This document shows positions 35,084 to 43,791 of a stretch of 64,000 bases of DNA, one piece after another. Position 1 is the first letter of the stretch. Each line of letters starts with the position of its first letter. The stretch lies in the NCBI RefSeq assembly GCF_026239555.1, contig NZ_JAPIVP010000002.1, positions 124,001-188,000 on the forward strand, in the 5' to 3' direction. Position numbers and translations under genes: made by a program. The notes beneath the pieces are model-generated. The model was not told the origin of the DNA and ran no database searches. It saw only the letters and a program-made list of their open reading frames with translations. The DNA comes from Pedobacter sp. PF22-3 (GTDB lineage: Bacteria; Bacteroidota; Bacteroidia; Sphingobacteriales; Sphingobacteriaceae).

Positions 35084-36313
35084 GTGAGTAAAAGGGGGAA
35101 AATAGTACTTGTTACATCCGGTCAGCCTTCGCTAAATCCTCGTTTGGTGAAAGAAGCAGATAGTTTGTTTGATGCAGGGTACGATGTTACGGTTGTTTAC
35201 TTATACTGGAACGATTGGGGGACTGATTTAGATAAGCAATTACTATCGGAAAAAAAATGGAAGTCAATCCGCGTTGGGGGCGATCCAAAGAATGAAAAAT
35301 GGATATATTGGCTAAGCAGAATAAGGCATAAATTCGCGAATATATTCGTATCTAAATTTGGCTATCGTTTTGGCTTACCCGAATTAAGCATTGCAAGAGG
35401 CAGCTTAAATCTTATGCGTAAGGTTAAGGGTTTAAAGGCAGATTTATATATAGCACATAATCTAGGAGCATTACCTGCAGCCACAATAGCTGCTAAAAAC
35501 AATCATGCTAAATGCGCTTTTGATGCGGAAGATTTCCATAGGCAAGAAGTTACCAACGATTACAATTCAGGAGAATTTAAGCTCAAAAAAATTATTGAGG
35601 ATAAATATCTGCCAAAGGTACATTATCTAACTACCGCTAGCCCCTTAATCAGTGAAACTTATAAGAAATTATACCCGGCAATTCAGCCAGAGACGATTTT
35701 GAATGTTTTTCCATCTCAAAGAAACCGCTTGAAAAAGAAAAAAAAAAATCTCAGGTTATTCTGGTTTTCTCAAAACATTGGAAAAAACAGAGGTTTAGAA
35801 GAAGTAATTAGTTCCTTAGCCTATCAGGAAAATGTTGAGCTGCACTTGCTTGGTTTTAGCATGCCATCAATCAAGGATTATTTCAAGAAACTATCAGAAC
35901 AAAGCGCTTTTCGTTCTGAAAACATTTATTACTATGCCCCTATTCCGTCAAATGAAATCATAAAATTTGCTTCTCAATTTGATATTGGCTTGGCTACTGA
36001 AACTGGATTCCCCTTAAATCGAGATATCTGCTTAACAAACAAAATATTTACCTACATACAAGCGGGTCAAGCTATAATTGCATCTGATACTGCTGCACAA
36101 AAATGGCTCTTAGAAAGCTATCCAGAAATGGGCTTTATATATAACAGGACAAAGATTAACCAGTTAACCGGTATCATTCGAAATTATTTATCAAATTCAG
36201 AATTATTGGAAGAACATCAGGCCAAAGCTTTAAAATATGCCCAGAATGAGTTAAACTGGGAGCACGATGAGAAAAAATTTCTTAAAAAAATTATAAATAC
36301 TATTGGCAAATAA
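35084..36313 (+). CDS. GT-B glycosyltransferase (GT4-like)
   Basis: 409 residues from a GTG 2 bases after the preceding stop. KIVLVTSGQPSLNPRLVKEADSL starts the N-terminal domain; AFDAEDFHRQE is a GT4-like loop; FWFSQNIGKNRGLEEVISSL starts the second domain; and NKIFTYIQAGQAIIASD occupies the donor site. Overlaps the next gene by 11 bases. Confidence 0.85.
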   Translation: MSKRGKIVLVTSGQPSLNPRLVKEADSLFDAGYDVTVVYLYWNDWGTDLDKQLLSEKKWKSIRVGGDPKNEKWIYWLSRIRHKFANIFVSKFGYRFGLPELSIARGSLNLMRKVKGLKADLYIAHNLGALPAATIAAKNNHAKCAFDAEDFHRQEVTNDYNSGEFKLKKIIEDKYLPKVHYLTTASPLISETYKKLYPAIQPETILNVFPSQRNRLKKKKKNLRLFWFSQNIGKNRGLEEVISSLAYQENVELHLLGFSMPSIKDYFKKLSEQSAFRSENIYYYAPIPSNEIIKFASQFDIGLATETGFPLNRDICLTNKIFTYIQAGQAIIASDTAAQKWLLESYPEMGFIYNRTKINQLTGIIRNYLSNSELLEEHQAKALKYAQNELNWEHDEKKFLKKIINTIGK

Positions 36314-37607
36314 AAAGCTTTTAATTATTTCTCCCTATTTCTCTCCTGTTAATGCTGCAGATATGCAACGCATTAGAATGAGCCTTCCTTATTTTAAGAT
36401 CTTTGGCTGGGAAGCGGAAGTAATAATGGTACATGAAAACTATGTAGACATGGTTAAGGATACTTTGCTTTTAGAGGCCATACCGAATGACGTACCTATA
36501 CATAAAGTTAAGGCCTTACCTAAAAAATGGACTAGCAAATTTGGTTTGGGTAGTATTGCCTTACGGTCTTTATGGTATATCCGGAAAAAGGGTAATCAAT
36601 TATTAAAACACAAAAATTTTGATCTGATTTATTTTTCAACGACTCAGTTTCCTGTTTGTATATTAGGTCCTTATTGGAAACGTAGATTTAATATCCCTTA
36701 TATCGTCGATATACAAGACCCCTGGCATTCCGAGTATTATCAGTCCAAACCAAAGAAAGAGCGCCCAAAAAAATATTGGTTTTCTTATCGGTTAAACAAA
36801 TACCTGGAGCCAAAAGCATTAAAAGATGTGGATGGGTTAATCAGTGTTTCTAAAGCCTATATTGATACCCTACACGAAAGGTATCCGATGTTGAAGGAAA
36901 AACCAAAATCAATCATTACGTTCGGTGCCTTTGAGTCAGATTTTGACATTGCCAAATCAAAAGAAGGTGATTTGCCTGTTATATACAACAAAGACGATGG
37001 ATTTAAACATTTGGTATATGTAGGCAGAGGTGGCAATGACATGAGTTTAAGTTTAAATCTTCTTTTTAAGGCCTTCGCACAAGGACTAAAAAATGAACCG
37101 ATATTATTCAGCCAGTTTAGAATGCATTTTATTGGTACCAGTTATGCTCCTGAGGGAAAAGGTATAAAAACCATTATGCCTTTGGCTGCCCAAATGGGTT
37201 TAGCTGATTATATCCAAGAGCACACGGATAGAATCAGGTTTTACGAGAGTATCAAACACCTTCAAAATGCCCACGGTTTAATAATTATCGGATCCGAGGA
37301 GGCTTCTTATACCGCATCTAAACTCTATCCATATATATTGGCAAAGAAACCACTTCTAGGTATCTTCCATCAAGAGAGCAGCGCCTATAAAATTCTTTCC
37401 GACTGTCAGGCTGGTCAGGTAGTTGGTATCACACAAGGATCGGAGGCTATCTATCAAACTTTCAGGTCGTATATTGAGGATGTTACTGTTTCAAAGCAGC
37501 CATTCACAAACTGGGAAGCCTTTAAACCTTTTACTGCTTCTTATTTAACAGAAAAACAAACAGCAGTTTTCGAACAGGTTATCAATCTTCATCAACAAAA
37601 GCGATAG
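36303..37607 (+). CDS. GT-B glycosyltransferase (GT4-like)
   Basis: 434 residues from a TTG. N-terminal LLIISPYFSPVNAADMQRIRMSLPYF, then YIVDIQDPWHSEYYQ, the D-x-D-P-W loop common to this GT4 subgroup, and a C-terminal part with YVGRGGNDMSLSLNLLFKAF and SKLYPYILAKKPLLGIF. Longer than the average GT4. One base is shared with the next start (TAGTG). Confidence 0.85.
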   Translation: MANKKLLIISPYFSPVNAADMQRIRMSLPYFKIFGWEAEVIMVHENYVDMVKDTLLLEAIPNDVPIHKVKALPKKWTSKFGLGSIALRSLWYIRKKGNQLLKHKNFDLIYFSTTQFPVCILGPYWKRRFNIPYIVDIQDPWHSEYYQSKPKKERPKKYWFSYRLNKYLEPKALKDVDGLISVSKAYIDTLHERYPMLKEKPKSIITFGAFESDFDIAKSKEGDLPVIYNKDDGFKHLVYVGRGGNDMSLSLNLLFKAFAQGLKNEPILFSQFRMHFIGTSYAPEGKGIKTIMPLAAQMGLADYIQEHTDRIRFYESIKHLQNAHGLIIIGSEEASYTASKLYPYILAKKPLLGIFHQESSAYKILSDCQAGQVVGITQGSEAIYQTFRSYIEDVTVSKQPFTNWEAFKPFTASYLTEKQTAVFEQVINLHQQKR

Positions 37608-38875
37608 TGAGCAAATTAGCGATCATTACCACGCATCCCATACAATATTACGCGCCAGTATTTAAACTGCTCGCTCAAAAAATACAATTGCGGGTATTTT
37701 ACACTTTGGGCGAACAATCAGTATCACAATATGATCATGGTTTTGGTCAGCAGATTGAATGGGATATACCTTTGTTAGCGGGTTATGATTATCAGTTTTT
37801 AGAAAATATATCAAAAAGTCCCGGCACCCATCATTTCAATGGCATCATCAACCCGGGAATTTGTGAAGCTGTGCAGGATTTTAAACCAGAGGCTATTTTA
37901 ATTTATGGATGGGCCTGGAAAAGCCACTTAAATGCATTACGGTTTTTCAAAGGCAAGGCTCCGATTTACTTTAGAGGAGACTCTACCCTACTTGACCAAC
38001 AAAAAAGCTTCAGGCGTTTATTGAGGAAATATTTTCTTAAATGGATTTATAATCACATTGATAAAGCATTTTATGTTGGCACCGCTAATAAAGCCTATTT
38101 TAAACATTTTGGCCTAAAAGAAAACCAATTGCTTTTTGCACCACATGCCGTTGATAATGATAGATTTGGAAAAGAAAATATCATTGAGGCTCAAACGCTT
38201 AGAACACAACTTCATATCAAAAGCGATGAAATTTTAATACTTTTCGCCGGCAAGTTTGAGTCCAAAAAAAATCCTGAACTTTTGCTGAATGCTTTTATAG
38301 ATCTTGATTTAAAAAAAACACATTTGCTTTTTGTTGGAAATGGGGTGCTGGAGGAAAGATTGAAAGAAAAAGCGGAGAGGTTAACAGGCAATGGGGCTTT
38401 CGACTACGCTCAGAATGATAATCTAAGTAAAAACCAGGATGACGGTGATGAAAGTTTAGAGTTGCGGGCGATGAGTTGGCAGGAAAATTTAAAAAAAAGA
38501 ATCCATTTTATGGATTTTCAGAACCAAAGCCAAATGCCAATGGTTTATCAAGCCTGCGATTTATTCTGTCTGCCCTCAAAAGGGCCTGGAGAAACCTGGG
38601 GGTTGGCCGTAAACGAAGCCATGGCAGCCGGAAAAGCAGTATTGGTATCGGATAAGGTTGGCTGCGCGGCTGATCTGGTCAACCCGGGAGTTAACGGACA
38701 AGTATTTACATCAGGTGATTTAACTGATCTGAAACAAAAACTTAAAGTACTAACTGAAAATAAAACTAAATTAGCCCAAATGGGATTGGCTTCACAAGAA
38801 ATGATCAAAGATTGGTCCTTCAAAAAACAAGTGAACCAGATTGTTGAAGCCATCCAAAATAAACATGCAAAATAA
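37607..38875 (+). CDS. Family 4 glycosyltransferase with an unusual in-frame insert
   Basis: 422 residues from a GTG. AIITTHPIQYYAPVFKLLA at the start and LFAGKFESKKNPELLLNAF, then CLPSKGPGETWGLAVNEAMAAGK, give a full GT4 fold with the donor E-x7-E. Between LFVGNGVLEERLKEKAERL and KKRIHFMDFQNQSQMP, where GT4 proteins normally need only a few residues, about 30 extra polar residues (about 260-290) are present. The DNA there contains a copy of a repeat found in spacers (38397-38422). The frame is kept, so the enzyme may still work. Confidence 0.88.
   Translation: MSKLAIITTHPIQYYAPVFKLLAQKIQLRVFYTLGEQSVSQYDHGFGQQIEWDIPLLAGYDYQFLENISKSPGTHHFNGIINPGICEAVQDFKPEAILIYGWAWKSHLNALRFFKGKAPIYFRGDSTLLDQQKSFRRLLRKYFLKWIYNHIDKAFYVGTANKAYFKHFGLKENQLLFAPHAVDNDRFGKENIIEAQTLRTQLHIKSDEILILFAGKFESKKNPELLLNAFIDLDLKKTHLLFVGNGVLEERLKEKAERLTGNGAFDYAQNDNLSKNQDDGDESLELRAMSWQENLKKRIHFMDFQNQSQMPMVYQACDLFCLPSKGPGETWGLAVNEAMAAGKAVLVSDKVGCAADLVNPGVNGQVFTSGDLTDLKQKLKVLTENKTKLAQMGLASQEMIKDWSFKKQVNQIVEAIQNKHAK
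38397..38422 (+). repeat. Intergenic-type repeat inside a glycosyltransferase gene
   Basis: The core TTCGACTACGCTCAGAATGA resembles the spacer copy at 59108-59132 (core TTCGAATCCGCTCAGACTGA, 17 of 20 positions alike) and a diverged copy inside the gene at 40331. Such TTCGA-nnC-CGCTCAG elements are familiar as dispersed spacer repeats in bacteria. Here it is translated in frame. Confidence 0.5.
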
Positions 38876-40277
38876 CAATCCTACTAAACTGATATTAACG
38901 TTATATTTCCCGGTTTTGATCTCCTATATGTTGATCAATAGCCCTATCATATCGTATTTTGTGGCCTGGTTTGGTTCGCTTTTTATTTTTTATACCACGA
39001 TATTATCTCCGGCGGCAATTATTAAGACCGATCTGCCTATTTATAAACAAATTATGCGTCCCATATTTCTGCTGCAACTCATTTTTGCCGGTTTTATGTG
39101 TGTTACTTCAATATTTTACTTTATGGATCACTTGGGGTACAGGTATTTAACAGAAATTAATTACGGCGCCCAATTTAAAGAGAATGAACAAACCATCTTA
39201 ATAGCCAGCTGTCAGCGCATGGGTTTACTGGCACATGCCGCATTGGTTACGGGTATGCTTCTGGTTCAAAAAAACAGCATTAAGATAAAAAGTATTAAAA
39301 CTTTTGAAAGTGATGATTTCCTCATCTGGCTCAGTATCATAGTATTTGGTATTGGCTCATTAACACAAAGTTTCCCTAGCCTTAACCAAATTGCCATCCC
39401 ACTTACTATAGTTGGTATATCATGTGCAGCAGTGCTATTTGTTAAAGGGGTTAATACCAAAAACATTAAATACCTGGGCATAGGTGCCAGTATTTTTATC
39501 ATTAACTTTTTACATGCCTCCTTGTCAGGCTATAAAGAACCTATTATCATCAACGTTATTGTAATTGCGTGTGTATTTTTTCCTTATTATAAAAAGGTCA
39601 TCCTCTATTTAGCTATCCCAGCTGCTTATATATTACTTTATTTTTTACCAACCTACAACAATACCGTTCGGCAGAGCTGGAGCGGTGAGGTAAGCGCAGA
39701 GAAAGCACAAGATCAAGCATTTGAAAATCTGGATTCGAAAAACAGGGAACAAATCGAAGAAACGAATTGGAGTTTTTTAACCAGAAGGTTAAGTGAAATA
39801 GAAATGTTTACGCAATTTGTAGATTATGTGCCCAACCACCATCCATATTACGACTGGGAAATAGTAGAAAGTTCTTTAGAGGGACTAATTCCAAGGATTT
39901 TCTGGGCAGGAAAGCCCAATATGGAAACCGTTTCTATGCAAAGGGTTTATGATGCTGGTGTGGCGCATCAAATGTCTACGGTTTCGGCAAAAACGCGGCC
40001 TGTTGTAGACGCTTATTTAAGCTTCGGTATACCTGGCGTCTTCTTTTTTATGTTCCTTTATGGCATACTCGTGCAACACTTATCAGATAAAGCTGAAGAA
40101 ATATTTGGTGGTTACGAACTGGGCTGCGTCATCATGTTCAATAGTATTTTTCAGGGACTTTGGCGGGGCAATAATTTCGAATTTATGTTTAATAACATTT
40201 TTTGGGGTTATGTGATCATGTGGTTTCTGTTTGCTTTGCTGAGGACAATAAAAGTATTAAAGCCGGTGTTTGATTAG
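38865..40277 (+). CDS. Wzy-like O-antigen/exopolysaccharide polymerase, exosortase-associated type
   Basis: 470 residues from the ATG at 38865, which overlaps the preceding gene by 11 bases; an earlier TTG at 38841 is possible but less natural. About ten to twelve membrane helices with a long extracytoplasmic loop (THE region around NTVRQSWSGEVSAEKAQDQ to SLEGLIPRIFWAGKP) and the late LSFGIPGVFFFMFLYG are like Wzy/O-antigen ligase-type proteins. A Wzy-like protein of this kind next to an exosortase is a known association in Bacteroidota. It would polymerise repeat units in the periplasm. Confidence 0.8.
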   Translation: MQNNNPTKLILTLYFPVLISYMLINSPIISYFVAWFGSLFIFYTTILSPAAIIKTDLPIYKQIMRPIFLLQLIFAGFMCVTSIFYFMDHLGYRYLTEINYGAQFKENEQTILIASCQRMGLLAHAALVTGMLLVQKNSIKIKSIKTFESDDFLIWLSIIVFGIGSLTQSFPSLNQIAIPLTIVGISCAAVLFVKGVNTKNIKYLGIGASIFIINFLHASLSGYKEPIIINVIVIACVFFPYYKKVILYLAIPAAYILLYFLPTYNNTVRQSWSGEVSAEKAQDQAFENLDSKNREQIEETNWSFLTRRLSEIEMFTQFVDYVPNHHPYYDWEIVESSLEGLIPRIFWAGKPNMETVSMQRVYDAGVAHQMSTVSAKTRPVVDAYLSFGIPGVFFFMFLYGILVQHLSDKAEEIFGGYELGCVIMFNSIFQGLWRGNNFEFMFNNIFWGYVIMWFLFALLRTIKVLKPVFD

Positions 40278-40330
40278 CGAGTGGAATGGTTTAGCGGTAA
40301 GATTATTTGTATAGCATTTTAGATCAAAAA

Positions 40331-41569
40331 TTGAAATTAATTCACATCACAGCTTCTTATAAGCCAGCCTATATTTACGGTGGGCCAATACAGAGTGTTG
40401 GGAAATTGTGTGAAGCATTAGGTGGGTTAGCGGTTAGCGGTGATGGGTTAGGGATTGATGATTTGCAGGTACTAACTACTACAGCTAACGGGACAAGGGA
40501 GCTTGATGTAAAAATTGGCGCTCCTATTTTGATGAATGGCGTAAGCGTTACTTATTTTAAGCGCCAGACAAAAGATCACAGCCATTTCTCGATTGGGTTG
40601 TTATTAGGACTAAGGAAAAAGATCCTTCGTTACACTCAGGATCACAGCAATAATGAAATCTCCAAACTCCAAACTCCAAACGCTAAACTCATAATACACA
40701 TCCATGCCTGGTGGAATTTAGTTTCGGTATTGAGTTGCTTCATTGCAAAATGGTACCGTGTTCCTGTAGTACTTTCTCCCCGCGGCATGCTTACCGCATA
40801 CACGTTCGGTAATCGCAATTCCTTATCAAAAAAAATCATTCATGCCTTACTCGGCAAACAGCTATTAAAATATTGCCACATCCACGCCACCAGCGAACAG
40901 GAAAAGAAAGATATCTTTACCTTTATTAAGCCAAAAAGCATTACCATTATCCCTAATCTGGTCAGTTTTCAATTTCCAGTTTCCAGTACTCATACATCCG
41001 ATAGCGATACATTTCGTGTGCTCTTTCTCTCCCGTATTGAAGAGAAAAAAGGACTTGAACTACTTTTTAAAGCTTTGGCAATGTTAAATATCCCCTGGCT
41101 GTTAACCATTGCGGGTACTGGAAAAACAGAATATGTACAAAGCCTAAAGCGCAAAGTAGAGGAATTAGGAATTCATCAACAAATTACCTGGATTGGGCAG
41201 GTAAGTAATGAGGATAAATTTAATTTATTGGCCAAACATGATTTAACAGCCCTCACCTCCTATAACGAAAACTTTGCCAATGTTGTAGTAGAAAGTTTAA
41301 GTGTAGGTACGCCTGTACTAATCAGTAAATTTGTTGGTTTGGCTGATTATGTTGCTGATAAAAACCTGGGATGGATTACCGGACTAAATATTGAAGAAAT
41401 TAAAACAGGAATCCTTTCGGCATATCAGGATATTGAAAAAAGAAAAGAAATCAGGACCAATGCACCTTTATTGGTGAATACTGATTTTAACGATGATACC
41501 CTGGCCAAACAATACGTGGAATGCTATAAAAAAGTTCTTGTTGCTCAATTCCCTTTTAACCTAAAATGA
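40331..41569 (+). CDS. Family 4 glycosyltransferase with three repeat-like in-frame inserts
   Basis: 412 residues if started at the TTG at 40331 (LKLIHITASYKPAYIYGGPIQSV), the natural GT4 beginning; a TTG at 40307 adds 8 residues. The C-terminal domain is canonical: VLFLSRIEEKKGLELLFKAL and SYNENFANVVVESLSVGTPVLISK. Three segments do not fit the family: about residues 31-44, 97-121 and 211-226. Their DNA is low-complexity and resembles spacers (TTAGCGGTTAGCGG, CTCCAAACTCCAAACTCCAAA, TTTCCAGTTTCCAGT). All three lie between secondary-structure elements and keep the frame. GT4 enzymes at this position are known companions of exosortases in this group of bacteria. Confidence 0.87.
   Translation: MKLIHITASYKPAYIYGGPIQSVGKLCEALGGLAVSGDGLGIDDLQVLTTTANGTRELDVKIGAPILMNGVSVTYFKRQTKDHSHFSIGLLLGLRKKILRYTQDHSNNEISKLQTPNAKLIIHIHAWWNLVSVLSCFIAKWYRVPVVLSPRGMLTAYTFGNRNSLSKKIIHALLGKQLLKYCHIHATSEQEKKDIFTFIKPKSITIIPNLVSFQFPVSSTHTSDSDTFRVLFLSRIEEKKGLELLFKALAMLNIPWLLTIAGTGKTEYVQSLKRKVEELGIHQQITWIGQVSNEDKFNLLAKHDLTALTSYNENFANVVVESLSVGTPVLISKFVGLADYVADKNLGWITGLNIEEIKTGILSAYQDIEKRKEIRTNAPLLVNTDFNDDTLAKQYVECYKKVLVAQFPFNLK
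40421..40462 (+). repeat. Spacer-like insert 1 in the GT4 gene
   Basis: GGTGGGTTAGCGGTTAGCGG and the following GTGATGGGTTAGGG resemble the G/T-rich spacers after 15540 and 40277 (for example GGGTTTAGCGATTAG and GGTTTAGCGGTAAG). It is translated as GGLAVSGDGLGID between the first helix and second strand. Confidence 0.4.
40619..40692 (+). repeat. Spacer-like insert 2 in the GT4 gene
   Basis: The first half (CCTTCGTTACACTCAGGATCAC) is a diverged copy of the TTCGA-nnC-CGCTCAG element. The second half contains tandem CTCCAAA units. It is translated as ILRYTQDHSNNEISKLQTPN just before the conserved IIHIHAWWN. Confidence 0.45.
40961..41008 (+). repeat. Spacer-like insert 3 in the GT4 gene
   Basis: TCAGTTTTCAATTTCCAGTT followed by TCCAGTACTCAT has the short-period TTTCCAGT repetition seen in non-coding spacers. 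It is translated as SFQFPVSSTHTSDSD between IIPNLV and FRVLFLSRIEEKKG. Confidence 0.4.
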
Positions 41570-42426
41570 ATCCAAATTTTAGCTTTGTCATTTTAACTTT
41601 TAATGAGCAGATACACTTGCCCAGATTGTTAGCTTCTATTAAAGCATTACGTGCAAAAATATTCATTCTGGATAGCGGAAGTACTGATGAAACTTTGAAA
41701 ATTGCAGATAATTACGGCGCAGAAGTAAAACAGAACCATTTTATAAACCACCCGAAACAGTGGGATTTTGCATTGAAAAACTTTAAAATAGAAACACCCT
41801 GGACAATTGGCCTCGATGCTGATCAGATTGTTACCCCTGAACTTTTTGAAATGCTCACTAATTTCAATGATAATCAACATCGTGATATCAATGGCATTTA
41901 TTTTAACCGGAAAAACTTTTTCCAGGGGAAATGGATCAGGTTTGGCACCTATTATCCTTTTTATCTTTTAAAAATGTTCAGAACAGGAGTTGGTTTCTCT
42001 GATCTGAACGAGAATATGGACCACAGGTTTATTGTTCCCGGAAAAACCGAAATCTGGAAAAAAGGCTGGATTTTGGAAGAAAACCTAAAAGAAAACGATA
42101 TTTCGTTTTGGAAAGCCAAACATGAACGCTATAGTGATCTGGTAGCGCAAGAGGAGGTAGAAAGGATGTTAAAGCTGCGTATACAAAGTTTAAAGCCTAA
42201 TTTATTGGGCAGCCCTGACGAAAAGCGGGCCTGGCTAAAACAATTATGGTGGAAACTTCCACTCGGATTCCGTCCTTATCTCTACTTTGGCTACCGGATG
42301 TTTTTTAAACTCGGTATATTTGAAGGCCGCACCGGGATTAAATTTCATTATCTTCAGGGTTTCTGGTTTAGAAAAACAGTAGATAGAAAAATCAAAGCAA
42401 TAAAAAAGCAGAAGCTATATTTATAA
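41566..42426 (+). CDS. Family 2 glycosyltransferase (KdtX/WaaE-like)
   Basis: 286 residues, overlapping the GT4 gene by 4 bases. FVILTFNEQIHLPRLLASI, FILDSGSTDETLKIADNYGAEV and the metal site GLDADQIVTPEL mark the WaaE/KdtX subgroup of GT2. HPKQWDFALKNFKIETPWTIGLDAD is typical. The C-terminal 80 residues are aromatic and basic, likely lying on the membrane. It is the last transferase before the exosortase gene. Confidence 0.92.
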   Translation: MNPNFSFVILTFNEQIHLPRLLASIKALRAKIFILDSGSTDETLKIADNYGAEVKQNHFINHPKQWDFALKNFKIETPWTIGLDADQIVTPELFEMLTNFNDNQHRDINGIYFNRKNFFQGKWIRFGTYYPFYLLKMFRTGVGFSDLNENMDHRFIVPGKTEIWKKGWILEENLKENDISFWKAKHERYSDLVAQEEVERMLKLRIQSLKPNLLGSPDEKRAWLKQLWWKLPLGFRPYLYFGYRMFFKLGIFEGRTGIKFHYLQGFWFRKTVDRKIKAIKKQKLYL

Positions 42427-42438
42427 TGGCGATAACAT

Positions 42439-43020
42439 ATGAATCCAGAACAAGCCAAAAAAGAAGCAAATAAAAAGGCCATCAAATTTTTGATTGCACT
42501 ATTTATATTGTACATCCTGTTTAGCCAGGGCAATTTGTTTATGCTCAGTGTAATGACACCTGGTTCAAAGTTCTACAATGCCTATATTGCCGAACACTTT
42601 AACTATATCCAGGGTTTAAAAACAGCATTAATTGTACCTGCAGTGTGGATTATTAAAGCATTTGGCTTTTATGCCATCTATAACGAAATGGATGTAATGG
42701 TAGTTGCCGGTCCTTACCTTAGGATCAACTATTCTTGTCTGGGTCTTGGTGTTATGAGTTTTTTAGCTGCATTTGTACTCTCATTTCCAGCTTCGTGGAA
42801 ATCGACGTTTAAAATGCTGTTTATCGGTATTTTGATCATTTATATACTTAACATATTACGCATTGCAGGATTAGGCATTTTAATGGCGGTTTTTAAATCG
42901 CAGCGGAACAATTTCAACTACCACCACGAAATTTTTAATATCATTGTGTATATATGTGTATTTACAATGCTTTATTTTTGGATTAAAAGGAACAATAAAT
43001 CAAAAACAATTCAGCCATAA
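42439..43020 (+). CDS. Exosortase/archaeosortase-family transpeptidase (XrtY-like)
   Basis: 193 residues with six to seven membrane helices. The three conserved catalytic-type residues are present in the right order: Cys100 in INYSCLGLGVMSFLAAF, Arg141 in LNILRIAGLGI and His162/His163 in NYHHEIFNI. This Cys-Arg-His set defines exosortases, which are thought to cut C-terminal sorting tails and transfer the protein to another group. Its place at the end of a polysaccharide operon beside a Wzy-like and a GT4 gene fits the XrtY-type arrangement of Bacteroidota; the exact subtype is from memory. Candidate substrates are the five small genes at 4823-8220. Confidence 0.88.
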   Translation: MNPEQAKKEANKKAIKFLIALFILYILFSQGNLFMLSVMTPGSKFYNAYIAEHFNYIQGLKTALIVPAVWIIKAFGFYAIYNEMDVMVVAGPYLRINYSCLGLGVMSFLAAFVLSFPASWKSTFKMLFIGILIIYILNILRIAGLGILMAVFKSQRNNFNYHHEIFNIIVYICVFTMLYFWIKRNNKSKTIQP

Positions 43021-43042
43021 GCCACATCGCTAAAAAATTATT

Positions 43043-43597
43043 TTGTTAAAAACACAACTTCATAAAAACTTTGATACAGGCAATTTTAAAATTGGCGCCA
43101 GCAAACTGAAGCAATTTCTGTGGTATTTTACCAACATTTTTTTCTTTAAAAGCGGACTAATGCCAATCAGTTCTGTACTCGTACTTCTGTTACGGTTATT
43201 CGGAGCAAAAATAGGTCACGAGGTTCGCATAAAACCTGGCATCTATATTAAATACCCGTGGAAACTGGAGATTGACGATTATAGCTGGCTGGCAGATTGT
43301 TATATAGATAACCTGGATCAGATCAAAATCGGTAAAAATTGCTGTATTTCGCAACAGGCGGTTCTCATCACAGGAAATCACAATTACACCAGTATTGGTT
43401 TTGACTTAATAACTGGCCCCATTGTGCTTGAAGACGGTGCCTGGATTGGCGCAAGCGCCACAGTTGGCCCTGGTGTAACCTTGCATAGCCATTCGGTTTT
43501 AACTCTGGGAAGTATTGCAACTAAAAACTTAATGCCCTATAGCATTTACCAAGGCAACCCCGCAATAAAGGTTAAAGACCGTGCAATGAAAGCTTAA
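43043..43597 (+). CDS. LbH-fold acetyltransferase (WcaF-like)
   Basis: 184 residues from a TTG. The left-handed beta-helix hexapeptide repeats run from IGHEVRIKPGIYIKYP to IGASATVGPGVTLHSHSVLTLGSIA, with the catalytic-type His in GNHNYTS. The order and the GPIVLEDGAWIGA stretch match WcaF-like colanic acid acetyltransferases. It would O-acetylate a nucleotide sugar or glycan in the cytoplasm. Last gene of the locus; a terminator follows. Confidence 0.88.
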   Translation: MLKTQLHKNFDTGNFKIGASKLKQFLWYFTNIFFFKSGLMPISSVLVLLLRLFGAKIGHEVRIKPGIYIKYPWKLEIDDYSWLADCYIDNLDQIKIGKNCCISQQAVLITGNHNYTSIGFDLITGPIVLEDGAWIGASATVGPGVTLHSHSVLTLGSIATKNLMPYSIYQGNPAIKVKDRAMKA

Positions 43598-43621
43598 TAT
43601 CATATTCAGCATAAAAATTTA

Positions 43622-43655
43622 ATGCGGATTGCCAAACAGCAATCCGCATTTTTTT
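43622..43655 (+). terminator. Intrinsic terminator closing the exopolysaccharide locus
   Basis: ATGCGGATTGC (43622-43632) pairs perfectly with GCAATCCGCAT (43639-43649) around a 6-base loop, followed by a run of T to 43655. It lies 25 bases after the last gene and marks the operon end. Confidence 0.92.
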
Positions 43656-43791
43656 GTCAATTTCCACCAGTTGATTTATATCAATAGGTAAAGACTGCTT
43701 TAACCATCAAAATTACTTTATTTAAAAAATTATCAGGACATTTGTACAGTTGATCGCCTCAAACCTATTTAAGTTGGTAAATTTCAAATTA

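Noticed and set aside
40619..40692. CRISPR-like or tandem repeat array
   Set aside because: Only three short CTCCAAA units without spacers; coding frame continues through them.
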